A DNA stretch of 64,000 bases from JAHZKN01 sp965250205. Its GTDB lineage: Bacteria > Pseudomonadota > Alphaproteobacteria > Rhizobiales > Hyphomicrobiaceae. The notes beneath the pieces were generated by a model. That model made no database searches. It was not told where the DNA came from and saw only the letters and a list, made by a program, of their open reading frames with translations. Location of the stretch: contig CBDFNK010000017.1 in assembly GCA_965250205.1 (NCBI GenBank), forward strand, positions 49,710 through 113,709, in the 5' to 3' direction. Position numbers and translations under genes: made by a program. How positions within the stretch are numbered: the stretch's first letter is position 1; every line of letters begins with the position of its first letter. Below, piece after piece: positions 53,690 through 60,877 of the stretch.

Positions 53690-54289
53690 TTATTTGCTGG
53701 AGCTTTTTTTGACGGACGTGGTTTTGCTCTTAGCCTTACCTGTCGACTTTGATTTGTCTTCAGCATCCCAGCCCACCGCAACCGGTTTTGCCACACAACC
53801 CTCCAATCCCGCCGCCCATCGCCGTGCATCGTTGGCCATGTTGGCACCGCGTGGCTCTCTCATCAGTGCATTTTGGATTTCAAGTTTGGCTGTTTTCCCT
53901 TCGGGAATGATGTCGATAGCATAAGCCCGAGCGCCGCGTTTGTCTCTCAGCGAGGTATCCTTCTTATGGATCAGAATACGTGCCTGGCCCCCCTGAGATG
54001 GTGGCTTGGCCACAGCTGAGTAGACATGTGTCGCTTTTAACGGGCCATGAGCGCCGAACCAGCAGGTCACGGCGCCTCGCGCTATGCGGGTATAGATTTC
54101 GGTGGGAGACCCGTGAATACGCGGTGTCGTGCTGCCAAGGTCTGGCAATGCAAGGTCTGGCAGTGACAGTGATGGGAACTCTGTCTTGGCGGCCTCGAGT
54201 GTGTCTTTGTTAGCCGAAATGTCAGAGGCGCAGCCCGCCAGCGCGGCGGCTGTTAAAACCCAGATCCCAATGTTGTGGTTGAAACTCAT
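53690..54289 (-). CDS. Predicted lipoprotein, function unknown
   Basis: A 199-residue lipoprotein: signal peptide and lipobox WVLTAAALAGC (Cys about 20), Ser/Leu/Pro/Asp linker with repeats (LPDLALPDLG), then a globular part ITRIARGAVTCWFGAHGPLK with conserved-looking Trp and cysteines, and a Lys/Ser-rich tail (KSTGKAKSKTTSVKKSSSK). I believe related proteins occur near fliJ-ctrA in rhizobia, from memory only. Confidence 0.65.
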   Translation of the reverse strand: MSFNHNIGIWVLTAAALAGCASDISANKDTLEAAKTEFPSLSLPDLALPDLGSTTPRIHGSPTEIYTRIARGAVTCWFGAHGPLKATHVYSAVAKPPSQGGQARILIHKKDTSLRDKRGARAYAIDIIPEGKTAKLEIQNALMREPRGANMANDARRWAAGLEGCVAKPVAVGWDAEDKSKSTGKAKSKTTSVKKSSSK

Positions 54290-54432
54290 CTAAGGAAGCC
54301 CAATTGGCGCGGTGACTTTTCGAGGCGGGTGCGGCCACACCCAGCCACGATCCCGGCTGACTGCCATGGCATTAGGGCGAAGACAAGGGCTGCGACGGTG
54401 GTGCGAAATTTTGAAGGCGTATCAACAACAAA

Positions 54433-54456
54433 GCCCGCGGATGTGGTTCCGCGGGC
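54433..54456 (-). terminator. Terminator hairpin after the fliJ-like gene
   Basis: GCCCGCGGA, 6-base loop, TCCGCGGGC; on the minus strand TTTGTTG follows. It lies about 35 bases beyond the end of the fliJ-like gene and could also act on the plus strand (ATTTTG follows). Confidence 0.7.
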
Positions 54457-54490
54457 ATTTTGTGTGTCGGCTTATTGAGGTCATTGGGAT

Positions 54491-54871
54491 CTAGGCTGTC
54501 ATACCTGGACCACGATCGCGGTTGCGGTGCACCATACCCGTGCTGCTGCGCTCCGTCGTGTCCTGTGCTTTGTCGGCCTGCTCCAGAGCGTTGTCACGAT
54601 CTTTAACGGCGGCGTCCAGCTTTTCCTTCAGACCTACAATGGATGCGTCCAGGTTCGACAGGCGCTGACCTGCAGATTTGGCAAATGTTGAATAAGCGAA
54701 GTGCTTGGGATCACGAACCCCGGTGCGGTCTTCTTCGGCTTGGATTTGGCGCTGAAGATCATGGGCCATAACTTCAAAGTCACGGATCATGGCTTCCAGG
54801 TCCAAGACATTGCGAGATTTCTCGTCTGCCTCAAACCGTTTTAAACGCAGTGCTGTTTCACGGCTTTTCAT
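54491..54871 (-). CDS. fliJ: FliJ-like flagellar export chaperone
   Basis: A 126-residue coiled-coil protein: MKSRETALRLKRFEADEKSR, then DFEVMAHDLQRQIQAEEDRTG, DPKHFAYSTFAKSAGQRLSN. This is the pattern of the FliJ-like protein found divergent from ctrA in many rhizobia, where fliI is next to it. Here no fliI follows in the window: a terminator hairpin and a lipoprotein gene come next. FliJ links the export ATPase to the gate. Confidence 0.7.
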   Translation of the reverse strand: MKSRETALRLKRFEADEKSRNVLDLEAMIRDFEVMAHDLQRQIQAEEDRTGVRDPKHFAYSTFAKSAGQRLSNLDASIVGLKEKLDAAVKDRDNALEQADKAQDTTERSSTGMVHRNRDRGPGMTA

Positions 54872-55632
54872 GTGTTCGATACCCCTTAACTAAATTCGAA
54901 CTGGTACATGGGCACTTACAAGAAGTGTGCCAACTATTCCCAGCCGCCGCAGTTGTCGTCCCATCTTTCCGGCTAAGGGCGATTGTTTCGATGGGTTGCA
55001 AACGCAATGCAGCGATGCCCCTGCCGTTATCTGACTAATGTGGCATATGCTCATTAAGTTGCGGTAAAGCAACGCGATTGAATTCATCTTTTAAAACGAC
55101 CAACGTCGCTGTTTTTGCGCCATTGAGACCTAGGGGCGATCTGCGAATTCTGTTAGTCCTTGATTCGTGGCGTATTGGGCGACGTTGATTTTGGGGTTCA
55201 AGGGCTGGGCAGGCGCTTGATGGTTGGGCAACCGACCCATGATTAAAAAAGTCCTTTTGGGTCGAGGGCACTACAACAATTCGCGTATTTTTCGCCGGTG
55301 TTTTCTGGGTGATCCGCTGTGTGCGGCCTCATGAAGATGCTTTGAGCAGGCCGAACAATCGTTCGGCAGGCAACGATCGAACTGTGTCCGCAAGTATGTG
55401 TTCAAAGTGATGCTTAGTGGTTGCGCACCAAGGGGGTGTCGTTGGGTCAGCCGGAAAAAAGTTCAAAATGGTTTCCGGTTGGTTACGAGGAATTAGGGTT
55501 TGTTAACTTCTCGCAGCTAAATTCCTAACGATAACTTAGCTCGGGCACTGAAAATGCCAGGGCATTGGTAGCGTTCTCTTCAATAATTGGGCTTCAGGCC
55601 CACAAAACGGGACGGAGAAGAGAGGAACTATA
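54872..55632. promoter_or_regulatory. Upstream region of ctrA, no gene
   Basis: 760 bases between the divergent fliJ-like gene and ctrA. No convincing coding frame. It contains a GATTC (GANTC methylation site of CcrM) at 55162-55166 and a GTTAAC at 55502-55507; both kinds of site are used at ctrA promoters in Caulobacter. A GGACGGAGAAGAGAGGA ribosome site ends the region. Promoters are inferred, not seen as clear boxes. Confidence 0.5.
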
Positions 55633-56328
55633 ATGCGGGTTCTTTTGATCGAAGACGATAGCGCGACGGCACAGAGCATCGAACTGATGCTCCAGTCTGA
55701 AGGCTTTAACTGTTACACGACAGACCTCGGCGAAGAGGGTGTCGATCTTGGCAAACTCTATGATTATGACATCATCTTGCTTGACATTAATCTGCCGGAC
55801 ATGAGCGGCTATGATGTTTTGAAGACGCTGCGCGTCGGCAAAATTCAGACCCCAATCCTGATCTTGTCAGGTTTGGCTCAAATCGAAGACAAGGTTCGTG
55901 GTCTCGGCTTTGGCGCTGATGACTATATGACCAAACCCTTCCACAAAGACGAACTGGTGGCACGCATCCATGCCATCGTGCGCCGCTCCAAAGGTCACGC
56001 TCAGTCGGTCATTTCAACCGGCAACCTGAAGGTTAACCTCGACACCAAGACGGTTGAGGTTAACGGTCAGCGCGTACATCTGACGGGCAAAGAATACCAA
56101 ATGCTAGAGCTGCTTTCGCTGCGCAAAGGCACCACGCTCACCAAAGAGATGTTCTTGAACCATCTTTACGGTGGCATGGACGAGCCAGAGCTGAAGATCA
56201 TCGACGTCTTCATCTGCAAGCTGCGCAAGAAACTGCAAGCTGCTACTGGTGGCGAACACTACATTGAAACCGTTTGGGGTCGTGGCTATGTGCTGCGTGA
56301 TCCAAATGATGAAGAAGTTGCCGCATAA
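55633..56328 (+). CDS. ctrA: Cell cycle response regulator CtrA
   Basis: Master regulator of the alphaproteobacterial cell cycle, OmpR/PhoB type, 231 residues. Receiver domain MRVLLIEDDSATAQSIELML with phosphorylated Asp51 in IILLDINLPDMSGYDV and Lys in DDYMTKPFHKDEL. DNA-binding winged helix after residue 125 (VEVNGQRVHLTGKEYQMLEL, DVFICKLRKKLQAATGG, ETVWGRGYVLRDP). It ends with VAA: the Ala-Ala tail is what ClpXP recognises in Caulobacter, and rcdA lies 2 kb downstream. It has its own promoter region and terminator. Confidence 0.98.
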   Translation: MRVLLIEDDSATAQSIELMLQSEGFNCYTTDLGEEGVDLGKLYDYDIILLDINLPDMSGYDVLKTLRVGKIQTPILILSGLAQIEDKVRGLGFGADDYMTKPFHKDELVARIHAIVRRSKGHAQSVISTGNLKVNLDTKTVEVNGQRVHLTGKEYQMLELLSLRKGTTLTKEMFLNHLYGGMDEPELKIIDVFICKLRKKLQAATGGEHYIETVWGRGYVLRDPNDEEVAA

Positions 56329-56373
56329 CAGGCTTTGCGCCTGACGCAACATCCGACCCGTTTCATAAGTTTC

Positions 56374-56414
56374 AATCGGGGGCTCTCATTCAGTTGAGGG
56401 CCCCCGATTTTTTT
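56374..56414 (+). terminator. Intrinsic terminator of ctrA
   Basis: AATCGGGGGC (56374-56383), loop, GCCCCCGATT (56400-56409), then a T-run. It lies 46 bases after the ctrA stop. Confidence 0.9.
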
Positions 56415-56719
56415 GTGGCTGGGGTTCTGTTTCCCCTTTTCACTCGATCATGCTGCAAAACTATTTTGAGACCCTTGAAGCATACATTGGTCAGACAGCG
56501 TCTGGAGATTTGCTTCAGACAACAGCAAAAAGGGAAATGCGATTGCCAAATTAAAAACCGAACAGAACGATTTTCTAACCGCAACCTGACTTTCTTGCTG
56601 CAGATCGTTATCCTCGCGACTTTTGCAATACTATCGGTCAAAAGAGGATATGCGGGCACTGCCGCGCCTAGGTCCGCTGTGCGTTCGAAAACCAATGGGC
56701 ACCCGTGTTAGCCATCCCC
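56415..56719. other. Gap without a supported gene
   Basis: About 300 bases between the ctrA terminator and the convergent oxidoreductase gene. An open frame of 105 codons crosses the terminator and this gap but shows no family pattern or ribosome site. Confidence 0.5.
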
Positions 56720-57730
56720 TTAAACCGTCAAAATGATCTTCCCAATGTGTTGGCTTGTCTCCATGCGCGCATGTGCTTGGCCTGCTTCGGCGAGTGGGAA
56801 GGTGCTGTCGATCATCACTTTGATCTGACCGCAAGCCAGCAGGGGTAGAACGTTGTCTTCGAGAGCCTTGGCAATCGTGCCTTTCACCGAATTGGGTCGA
56901 ATGCGCAGCGTTGAACCGGTCAGCGTCAAGCGCTTTAGCATCACGCGCATCATATCAATGGTGACTTCGGAGCCGGATTGATAACCAATGTTGACGAGGC
57001 GACCGTCGTCAGCCAACGCGCGAATGTTCTGCCCGATGTAATCACCGCCAACCATATCGAGAATGACATCAACGCCGCGTTTTCCGGTTTCCTGCTTGAC
57101 GACATCGAGGAAATTTTCTTCGTGGTAGTTGATGGCGCGATCAGCGCCAAGGGCCGCACAGGCGTCACACTTTTTTTGTGATCCGGCGGTTGTCAGAACT
57201 TTGGCGCCAAAGGCTTTCGCCAGTTGAATGGCGGTGGTGCCAATACCGCTTGAGCCGCCATGGACGAGAAACCACTCACCGGCTTTCAGCCCACCGCGCT
57301 CAAACACGTTGTGCCAAACCGTAAAAAAGGTTTCAGGCACACCAGCTGCCTGTTGCATCGAGAGGCCATCTGGGAGGGGCAGCGTGGCAACGGCCTCGGC
57401 AATGCAGTGCGTGGCATAGCCACCACCGTTGACCAGCGCCATGACGGGGTCTCCGACTTTAAAGCGGCTGACATCAGTGCCAATTGCGGCGATTGTGCCC
57501 GCAACTTCTAAACCAGGCACATCAGAGTGCCCCTTGGGTGCCGGGTAGAAGCCTTTGCGTTGCAAGACGTCCGGTCGATTGACGCCCGCGGCTTGAACCG
57601 CAACCAGAACTTGCTCGGGGCCGGGCTCTGGCTTGGCGACCCTTACGGTTTTCAGAACCTCAGGACCGCCTTTGCCGTCAATGGCGATCACGGTCATTTC
57701 GGCGGCGAGGGCGTTGGATTGGGTGCTCAT
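56720..57730 (-). CDS. NAD(P)H quinone oxidoreductase, PIG3-like MDR family
   Basis: A 336-residue medium-chain dehydrogenase of the zinc-free quinone reductase group. VLVAVQAAGVNRPDVLQRKGFYP, VPGLEVAGTIAAIG, FLVHGGSSGIGTTAIQLAKAFGAK (NADPH loop) and DVILDMVGGDYIGQN match PIG3/QOR proteins. No zinc ligands are seen. Substrate unknown; probably reduces quinones with one or two electrons. Its start is about 100 bases from the divergent DUF1192 gene. Confidence 0.88.
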   Translation of the reverse strand: MSTQSNALAAEMTVIAIDGKGGPEVLKTVRVAKPEPGPEQVLVAVQAAGVNRPDVLQRKGFYPAPKGHSDVPGLEVAGTIAAIGTDVSRFKVGDPVMALVNGGGYATHCIAEAVATLPLPDGLSMQQAAGVPETFFTVWHNVFERGGLKAGEWFLVHGGSSGIGTTAIQLAKAFGAKVLTTAGSQKKCDACAALGADRAINYHEENFLDVVKQETGKRGVDVILDMVGGDYIGQNIRALADDGRLVNIGYQSGSEVTIDMMRVMLKRLTLTGSTLRIRPNSVKGTIAKALEDNVLPLLACGQIKVMIDSTFPLAEAGQAHARMETSQHIGKIILTV

Positions 57731-57833
57731 GACGGGTATATAGAACTCATCTGTTGGATCGGTGTGGTCACGGGTGGATGTTGTGCCCGATCCAGGTCAG
57801 GGCGACAACTGTTCTCAAATGGAGCATGGGCAA

Positions 57834-58022
57834 ATGGATTGGGATGATGGCGCGCCAAAAAAGGCAGTGGTCGTGGCGATTGGCGACAATCTTGAGAATT
57901 TGTCAGTGGTGGAGCTTGAGCACCGCATCCGTGATTTGAAAGAAGAAATTAAACGGGTCGCAAAAGAGCGCGATCGCAAGGTTAAAATTGGGGCGGCGGC
58001 TGATCAGGTTTTTAAAAGCTGA
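57834..58022 (+). CDS. DUF1192 family small protein
   Basis: A 62-residue protein with N-terminal acidic MDWDDGAPKK and a coiled coil NLSVVELEHRIRDLKEEIKR, the DUF1192 pattern. Start ATG at 57834 with GGAG 9 bases upstream (ATG at 57819 also in frame). It is a conserved neighbour of the rcdA-type gene in rhizobia, from memory; function unknown. Confidence 0.75.
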   Translation: MDWDDGAPKKAVVVAIGDNLENLSVVELEHRIRDLKEEIKRVAKERDRKVKIGAAADQVFKS

Positions 58023-58162
58023 GTCTCGCTGGCGAGCGTATTGATTTTATTGACAATGTATTGAAATTGCCCGCGCAATTGTCGGTAACGCGGTTCAGTT
58101 GCAGGGCCAAATTGGGGTGCCTTTTACCTTACCTGTAAACATGCACTTCGGCACAAAAATGC

Positions 58163-58184
58163 TTAACCATTTACGCTTTGTTAA
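58163..58184 (+). promoter_or_regulatory. CtrA-type binding site before the small RNA candidate
   Basis: TTAACCAT at 58163-58170, the high-affinity CtrA half-site, followed by TTAA at 58181-58184. A possible -10 (TCCTAC, 58193-58198) lies downstream, at about 17 bases from TTTACG. Confidence 0.55.
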
Positions 58185-58202
58185 GGCGGCTGTCCTACTC
58201 TG

Positions 58203-58302
58203 AGGCATATCCAGTCATCTGGATCCTGAGTGGCCCCTGCCACTCTGTTTGACGCCTCCCTGTTGACTTTAGAGCCGCTTGTTTCCAAGCGGCTCTTTTT
58301 TT
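58203..58302 (+). ncRNA. Candidate trans-acting small RNA upstream of rcdA
   Basis: About 100 bases with the build of a small RNA. Hairpin 1: ATCCAG-TCAT-CTGGAT (58209-58224). Hairpin 2: GAGTGGC-CCCT-GCCACTC (58228-58245). Then a single-stranded part with the anti-Shine-Dalgarno word CCTCC (58255-58259), then terminator AGAGCCGCTT-GTTTCC-AAGCGGCTCT (58271-58296) with a T-run to 58302. No frame is open through it. A CtrA box lies about 35 bases upstream of the supposed start. The exact 5' end is inferred. The same terminator may simply end DUF1192 transcription, but the two further perfect hairpins point to an independent RNA. Confidence 0.6.
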
Positions 58303-58407
58303 GCTTTGTTGGGGATTAAGCAAAGTACTGCCCCGATTTGGTGCAGGTTGTTAACTATAGCCACGTAAGATCATACAGTGTATGTTGTTCATAGAGAGTA
58401 AGCGTTT

Positions 58408-58980
58408 GTGTCAAAGTTTGTCATGAGTAATGAATCTTGCGCCGATCATTCGGCCACCTCCTCGTGTGTCACGGTTTCATTTGGTGAGCAATTCCAAGCT
58501 TCCGCCAATTTCGATGTTGTGTTCAAAGAGGGAATGGCGCTTGTAGAGCGCACCGCCGCCTACCTGGATGGGACGGGCCGGCAGGAGTCCAAGGGGCTCA
58601 AGCAACCAACCACTGTTCTTTATGCAACCGAAAGCATGCGTTTGACGACGCGGCTGTTGGATCTTGCGTCCTGGTTGCTGGTGCGACGTGCGCTTAAAGA
58701 CGGTGAGATTTCTTCTGAAGAAGCCAAGCTGAAGCGGTCGCGCATCAAGCTACAAGGGCTCGGTCGCCCATCACACGTAAAAGGCTTTGAAGACCTACCA
58801 GAAGGTCTCAGAGGGTTGATCGAAGAAAGCTTCCTGCTGCATGACCGTATTGTTCAGCTCGACCGGGCAATGAACCTGGATAGCAACATTGGTGTTGCTG
58901 GCAACGTCACCCATCTGAACCCGGTTGCCGACCAGATGCAGCAACTGACAGCAGCATTTGGTGGCAAGCTTTCCAGTTAG
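58408..58980 (+). CDS. rcdA: RcdA-like regulator of CtrA degradation (DUF1465)
   Basis: A 190-residue helical adaptor. FKEGMALVERTAAYLDGTGR, LYATESMRLTTRLLDLASWL, RALKDGEISSEEAKLKRSRI and the FEDLPEGLRGLIEESFLLHD stretch follow the RcdA/DUF1465 pattern. In Caulobacter RcdA joins CpdR and PopA to bring CtrA to ClpXP. The start is GTG at 58408 behind AGAGAGTAA, or the ATG five codons later. It lies 2 kb from ctrA; the small RNA candidate precedes it. Confidence 0.85.
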   Translation: MSKFVMSNESCADHSATSSCVTVSFGEQFQASANFDVVFKEGMALVERTAAYLDGTGRQESKGLKQPTTVLYATESMRLTTRLLDLASWLLVRRALKDGEISSEEAKLKRSRIKLQGLGRPSHVKGFEDLPEGLRGLIEESFLLHDRIVQLDRAMNLDSNIGVAGNVTHLNPVADQMQQLTAAFGGKLSS

Positions 58981-59051
58981 GTTAGCACACTGGACCAGTG
59001 CTTACTGGTCTTGCCACTGTCCCAACGAAACGATCGAATGCTCCCAATAAA

Positions 59052-59089
59052 AAACGACCTGGATCTTAACTGATCCGGGTCGTTTTTTT
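59052..59089. terminator. Bidirectional terminator between rcdA and the XRE gene
   Basis: ACGACCTGGATC / GATCCGGGTCGT stem with 6-base loop, A-run on one side and T-run on the other, so it can act on both strands. A second hairpin GACCAGT-GCTT-ACTGGTC (58993-59010) lies just after rcdA. Confidence 0.88.
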
Positions 59090-59104
59090 GTTTTCAAGGC
59101 TCTA

Positions 59105-59323
59105 TTATTTACGGGACGGTGGTTTGAGCAATTCAAATGCTTCGGTTTCCAGGGCCGCCGCGATTTGCTCCACCGTCTCCAAGGTGACATTGATTTGGCC
59201 CGCTTCAATCCGGCTCACATAGGCTTGGTCCGCGCCAATGCGCATCGCAAGTTCCTCTTGTGAGACGTTCGATATTTTGCGTTGTTTTCTAACGGCGTGT
59301 CCAAATTGCTCTTTTATGTCCAT
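59105..59323 (-). CDS. XRE family transcriptional regulator
   Basis: A 72-residue protein that is only a Cro/CI-type helix-turn-helix: AVRKQRKISNVSQEELAMRI, ADQAYVSRIEAGQINVTLET and VEQIAAALETEAFELL. It ends at the bidirectional terminator. A perfect 16-bp palindrome sits just upstream, so it probably represses itself and perhaps the divergent small membrane gene. Confidence 0.85.
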   Translation of the reverse strand: MDIKEQFGHAVRKQRKISNVSQEELAMRIGADQAYVSRIEAGQINVTLETVEQIAAALETEAFELLKPPSRK

Positions 59324-59358
59324 GCATTGGAAAGAGCCGCCTCATAAAATAAATATCC

Positions 59359-59374
59359 ATGTATTAAAATACAT
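59359..59374. promoter_or_regulatory. Palindromic operator candidate upstream of the XRE gene
   Basis: ATGTATTAAAATACAT, a perfect 16-bp palindrome in AT-rich DNA, 35 bases from the XRE start and 43 from the divergent gene. Confidence 0.55.
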
Positions 59375-59417
59375 ATTTATGATATTGTTTTCTGCAGGTA
59401 ACAAATAGCGTGCAGCC

Positions 59418-59726
59418 ATGGACTCCTATATTTTTTTACGGGATTTATTCGATACTTATCAGTCGCTGTCCGATGGTATCAAATTGGCGTGGTTGCTTGT
59501 CCCGGCCATGTCTTTGATCGCGGTTACGGCCCTGTTCATGCACTATCGCGTTGCCCTTAAGGCGGCGGAACAGGGTATCACTGGCGATCTCATCTACACC
59601 GTGCGTCGCGATCCTCTTGGCCAATTGCAGGTTTACCAGCACGCGCCAAAGCTTGACCACCCGCCAACGTTGCTGTTGCTCAGCCCGCTAAATGTGGACC
59701 AAGGAGAGGACAAGAGGGAGGGTTAG
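59418..59726 (+). CDS. Small membrane protein, function unknown
   Basis: A 102-residue protein with one hydrophobic segment (IKLAWLLVPAMSLIAVTALFMHY) followed by a short soluble tail with a Pro-rich end. No family recognised. It starts 43 bases from the palindrome that may control the divergent XRE gene. Confidence 0.55.
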   Translation: MDSYIFLRDLFDTYQSLSDGIKLAWLLVPAMSLIAVTALFMHYRVALKAAEQGITGDLIYTVRRDPLGQLQVYQHAPKLDHPPTLLLLSPLNVDQGEDKREG

Positions 59727-59785
59727 ACGGAGGTTAAGACCTAAAACAGCCAGCCGGGCAATGCTTAAAAGAGTTTGGGTGAGCC

Positions 59786-60214
59786 TTAATTCAATGCCCA
59801 CAGGAAAATCAATGTGGCCGCACACCCAAGTGCGCTGCGTACACCGTGAAGGGTGCCCCATTGTTCCATCATTTCCCGCATATTCTCACCAGGTGTTTCA
59901 GGCGACATTGCCATCAGTTGGTTGTTGACCGGCATGATCTTCCACAAGGTGAACGGCCAGTTGCTCATCAAGACAATAGCGCCCAGTGCCCATCGCCAAT
60001 CATTGATTACGTACCAGGTATAGAGCCCGAACAGACCGCCAATCACTGCCAAGCTTGCTTGCATGGTAAAGCCGCGCTTGTAGGACGGCTGCCATTGCTT
60101 CAGCAGTGGCCCCTCGTCAAGCCCAAGTCGGGCAGGGTGTTCAGCAAAGTTGATGTAGACGGCCGCGCCAGCAAAGACAGCGGCACAAATCAGTGCAATT
60201 TGGCCGGATAGCAT
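59786..60214 (-). CDS. DUF1772 family membrane protein
   Basis: A 142-residue protein with four membrane helices: LSGQIALICAAVFAGAAVYI, QASLAVIGGLFGLYTWYVI, RWALGAIVLMSNWPFTLW and VRSALGCAATLIFLWAL. The conserved FAEHPARL and NWPFTLWKIMPVNNQLM segments are those of DUF1772 (fungal anthrone oxygenase-like) proteins. Function in bacteria unknown. Confidence 0.75.
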   Translation of the reverse strand: MLSGQIALICAAVFAGAAVYINFAEHPARLGLDEGPLLKQWQPSYKRGFTMQASLAVIGGLFGLYTWYVINDWRWALGAIVLMSNWPFTLWKIMPVNNQLMAMSPETPGENMREMMEQWGTLHGVRSALGCAATLIFLWALN

Positions 60215-60353
60215 TTGATCCTCCCAGAAGGTGAAACAACTAACGCTGACATCGTTGCATAGATATTAGATGTCGCACCGCAATTCTATTCTCTGCAAGC
60301 ATTCATGTTAGCTCTGGTCGTGGACCAATCTGCTCAATCCAAAGTCAAGGTCA

Positions 60354-60383
60354 TAAAAAAACGGCCCGGAAAACCGGACCGTT
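60354..60383 (-). terminator. Intrinsic terminator of rpmE
   Basis: On the minus strand ACGGTCCGG, TTTT loop, CCGGGCCGT (one mismatch-type wobble), followed by a T-run. It lies about 35 bases after the rpmE stop. Confidence 0.88.
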
Positions 60384-60417
60384 CGATTTGCAAAGCTGTT
60401 TGTCTGGCACCTAGCCT

Positions 60418-60639
60418 TTAAAACATGCCTTCGAATTTCTTTTTGAAGCGGGACAGGCGTCCACCACGGTCGGTTAGGTGTTGATCACCGCCGGTCCAGG
60501 CTGGGTGCGTGGTCGGATCAACTTCCAAATGGAGAGTGTCGCCTTCCTTGCCGTAGGTCGAATAGGTCATAAATTCAGTACCATCGGTCATTACAACCTT
60601 GATTTGATGGTAATCGGGATGAGTGTTGTCGGTTTTCAT
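60418..60639 (-). CDS. rpmE: 50S ribosomal protein L31
   Basis: A 73-residue L31: NTHPDYHQIKVVMTDGTEFM, YSTYGKEGDTLHLEVDPTTH, PAWTGGDQHLTDRGGRLSRF. It lacks the CxxC zinc pairs, so is the C-minus form common in alphaproteobacteria. ATG at 60639 is chosen; two further codons upstream are in frame (ATG at 60648). It has its own terminator. Confidence 0.94.
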   Translation of the reverse strand: MKTDNTHPDYHQIKVVMTDGTEFMTYSTYGKEGDTLHLEVDPTTHPAWTGGDQHLTDRGGRLSRFKKKFEGMF

Positions 60640-60877
60640 GGTGGTCAACCTTAGCTGAAATCCCGGCGCTTGAGGCGCTCAGGTGAATTGGAATGGGCCT
60701 CTATAATCGAGTTGGCGGGGGGTTACAAGTCACGGCCAGCCCACAGTGCTGGGTGCGGCAAGAGGGCCCGCCCACAGACAACCGTTCACCTTGAGAGGAC
60801 CGGGACGCTCGGGCATGGTGGCGGTCGGATGTGGATGGCGGCGCGAGGTCGCCAAACCAACGATTTAGGAGCGATGC

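Noticed and set aside
53398..53847. 149-codon minus-strand frame at the end of the UGA-containing gene
   Set aside because: It overlaps the real C-terminus of the next lipoprotein and the start of the other gene; its composition (Arg/Lys/Pro, no pattern) is that of a shadow frame.
56394..56711. 105-codon open frame after ctrA
   Set aside because: It starts inside the ctrA terminator hairpin, has no ribosome site and no recognisable protein pattern.
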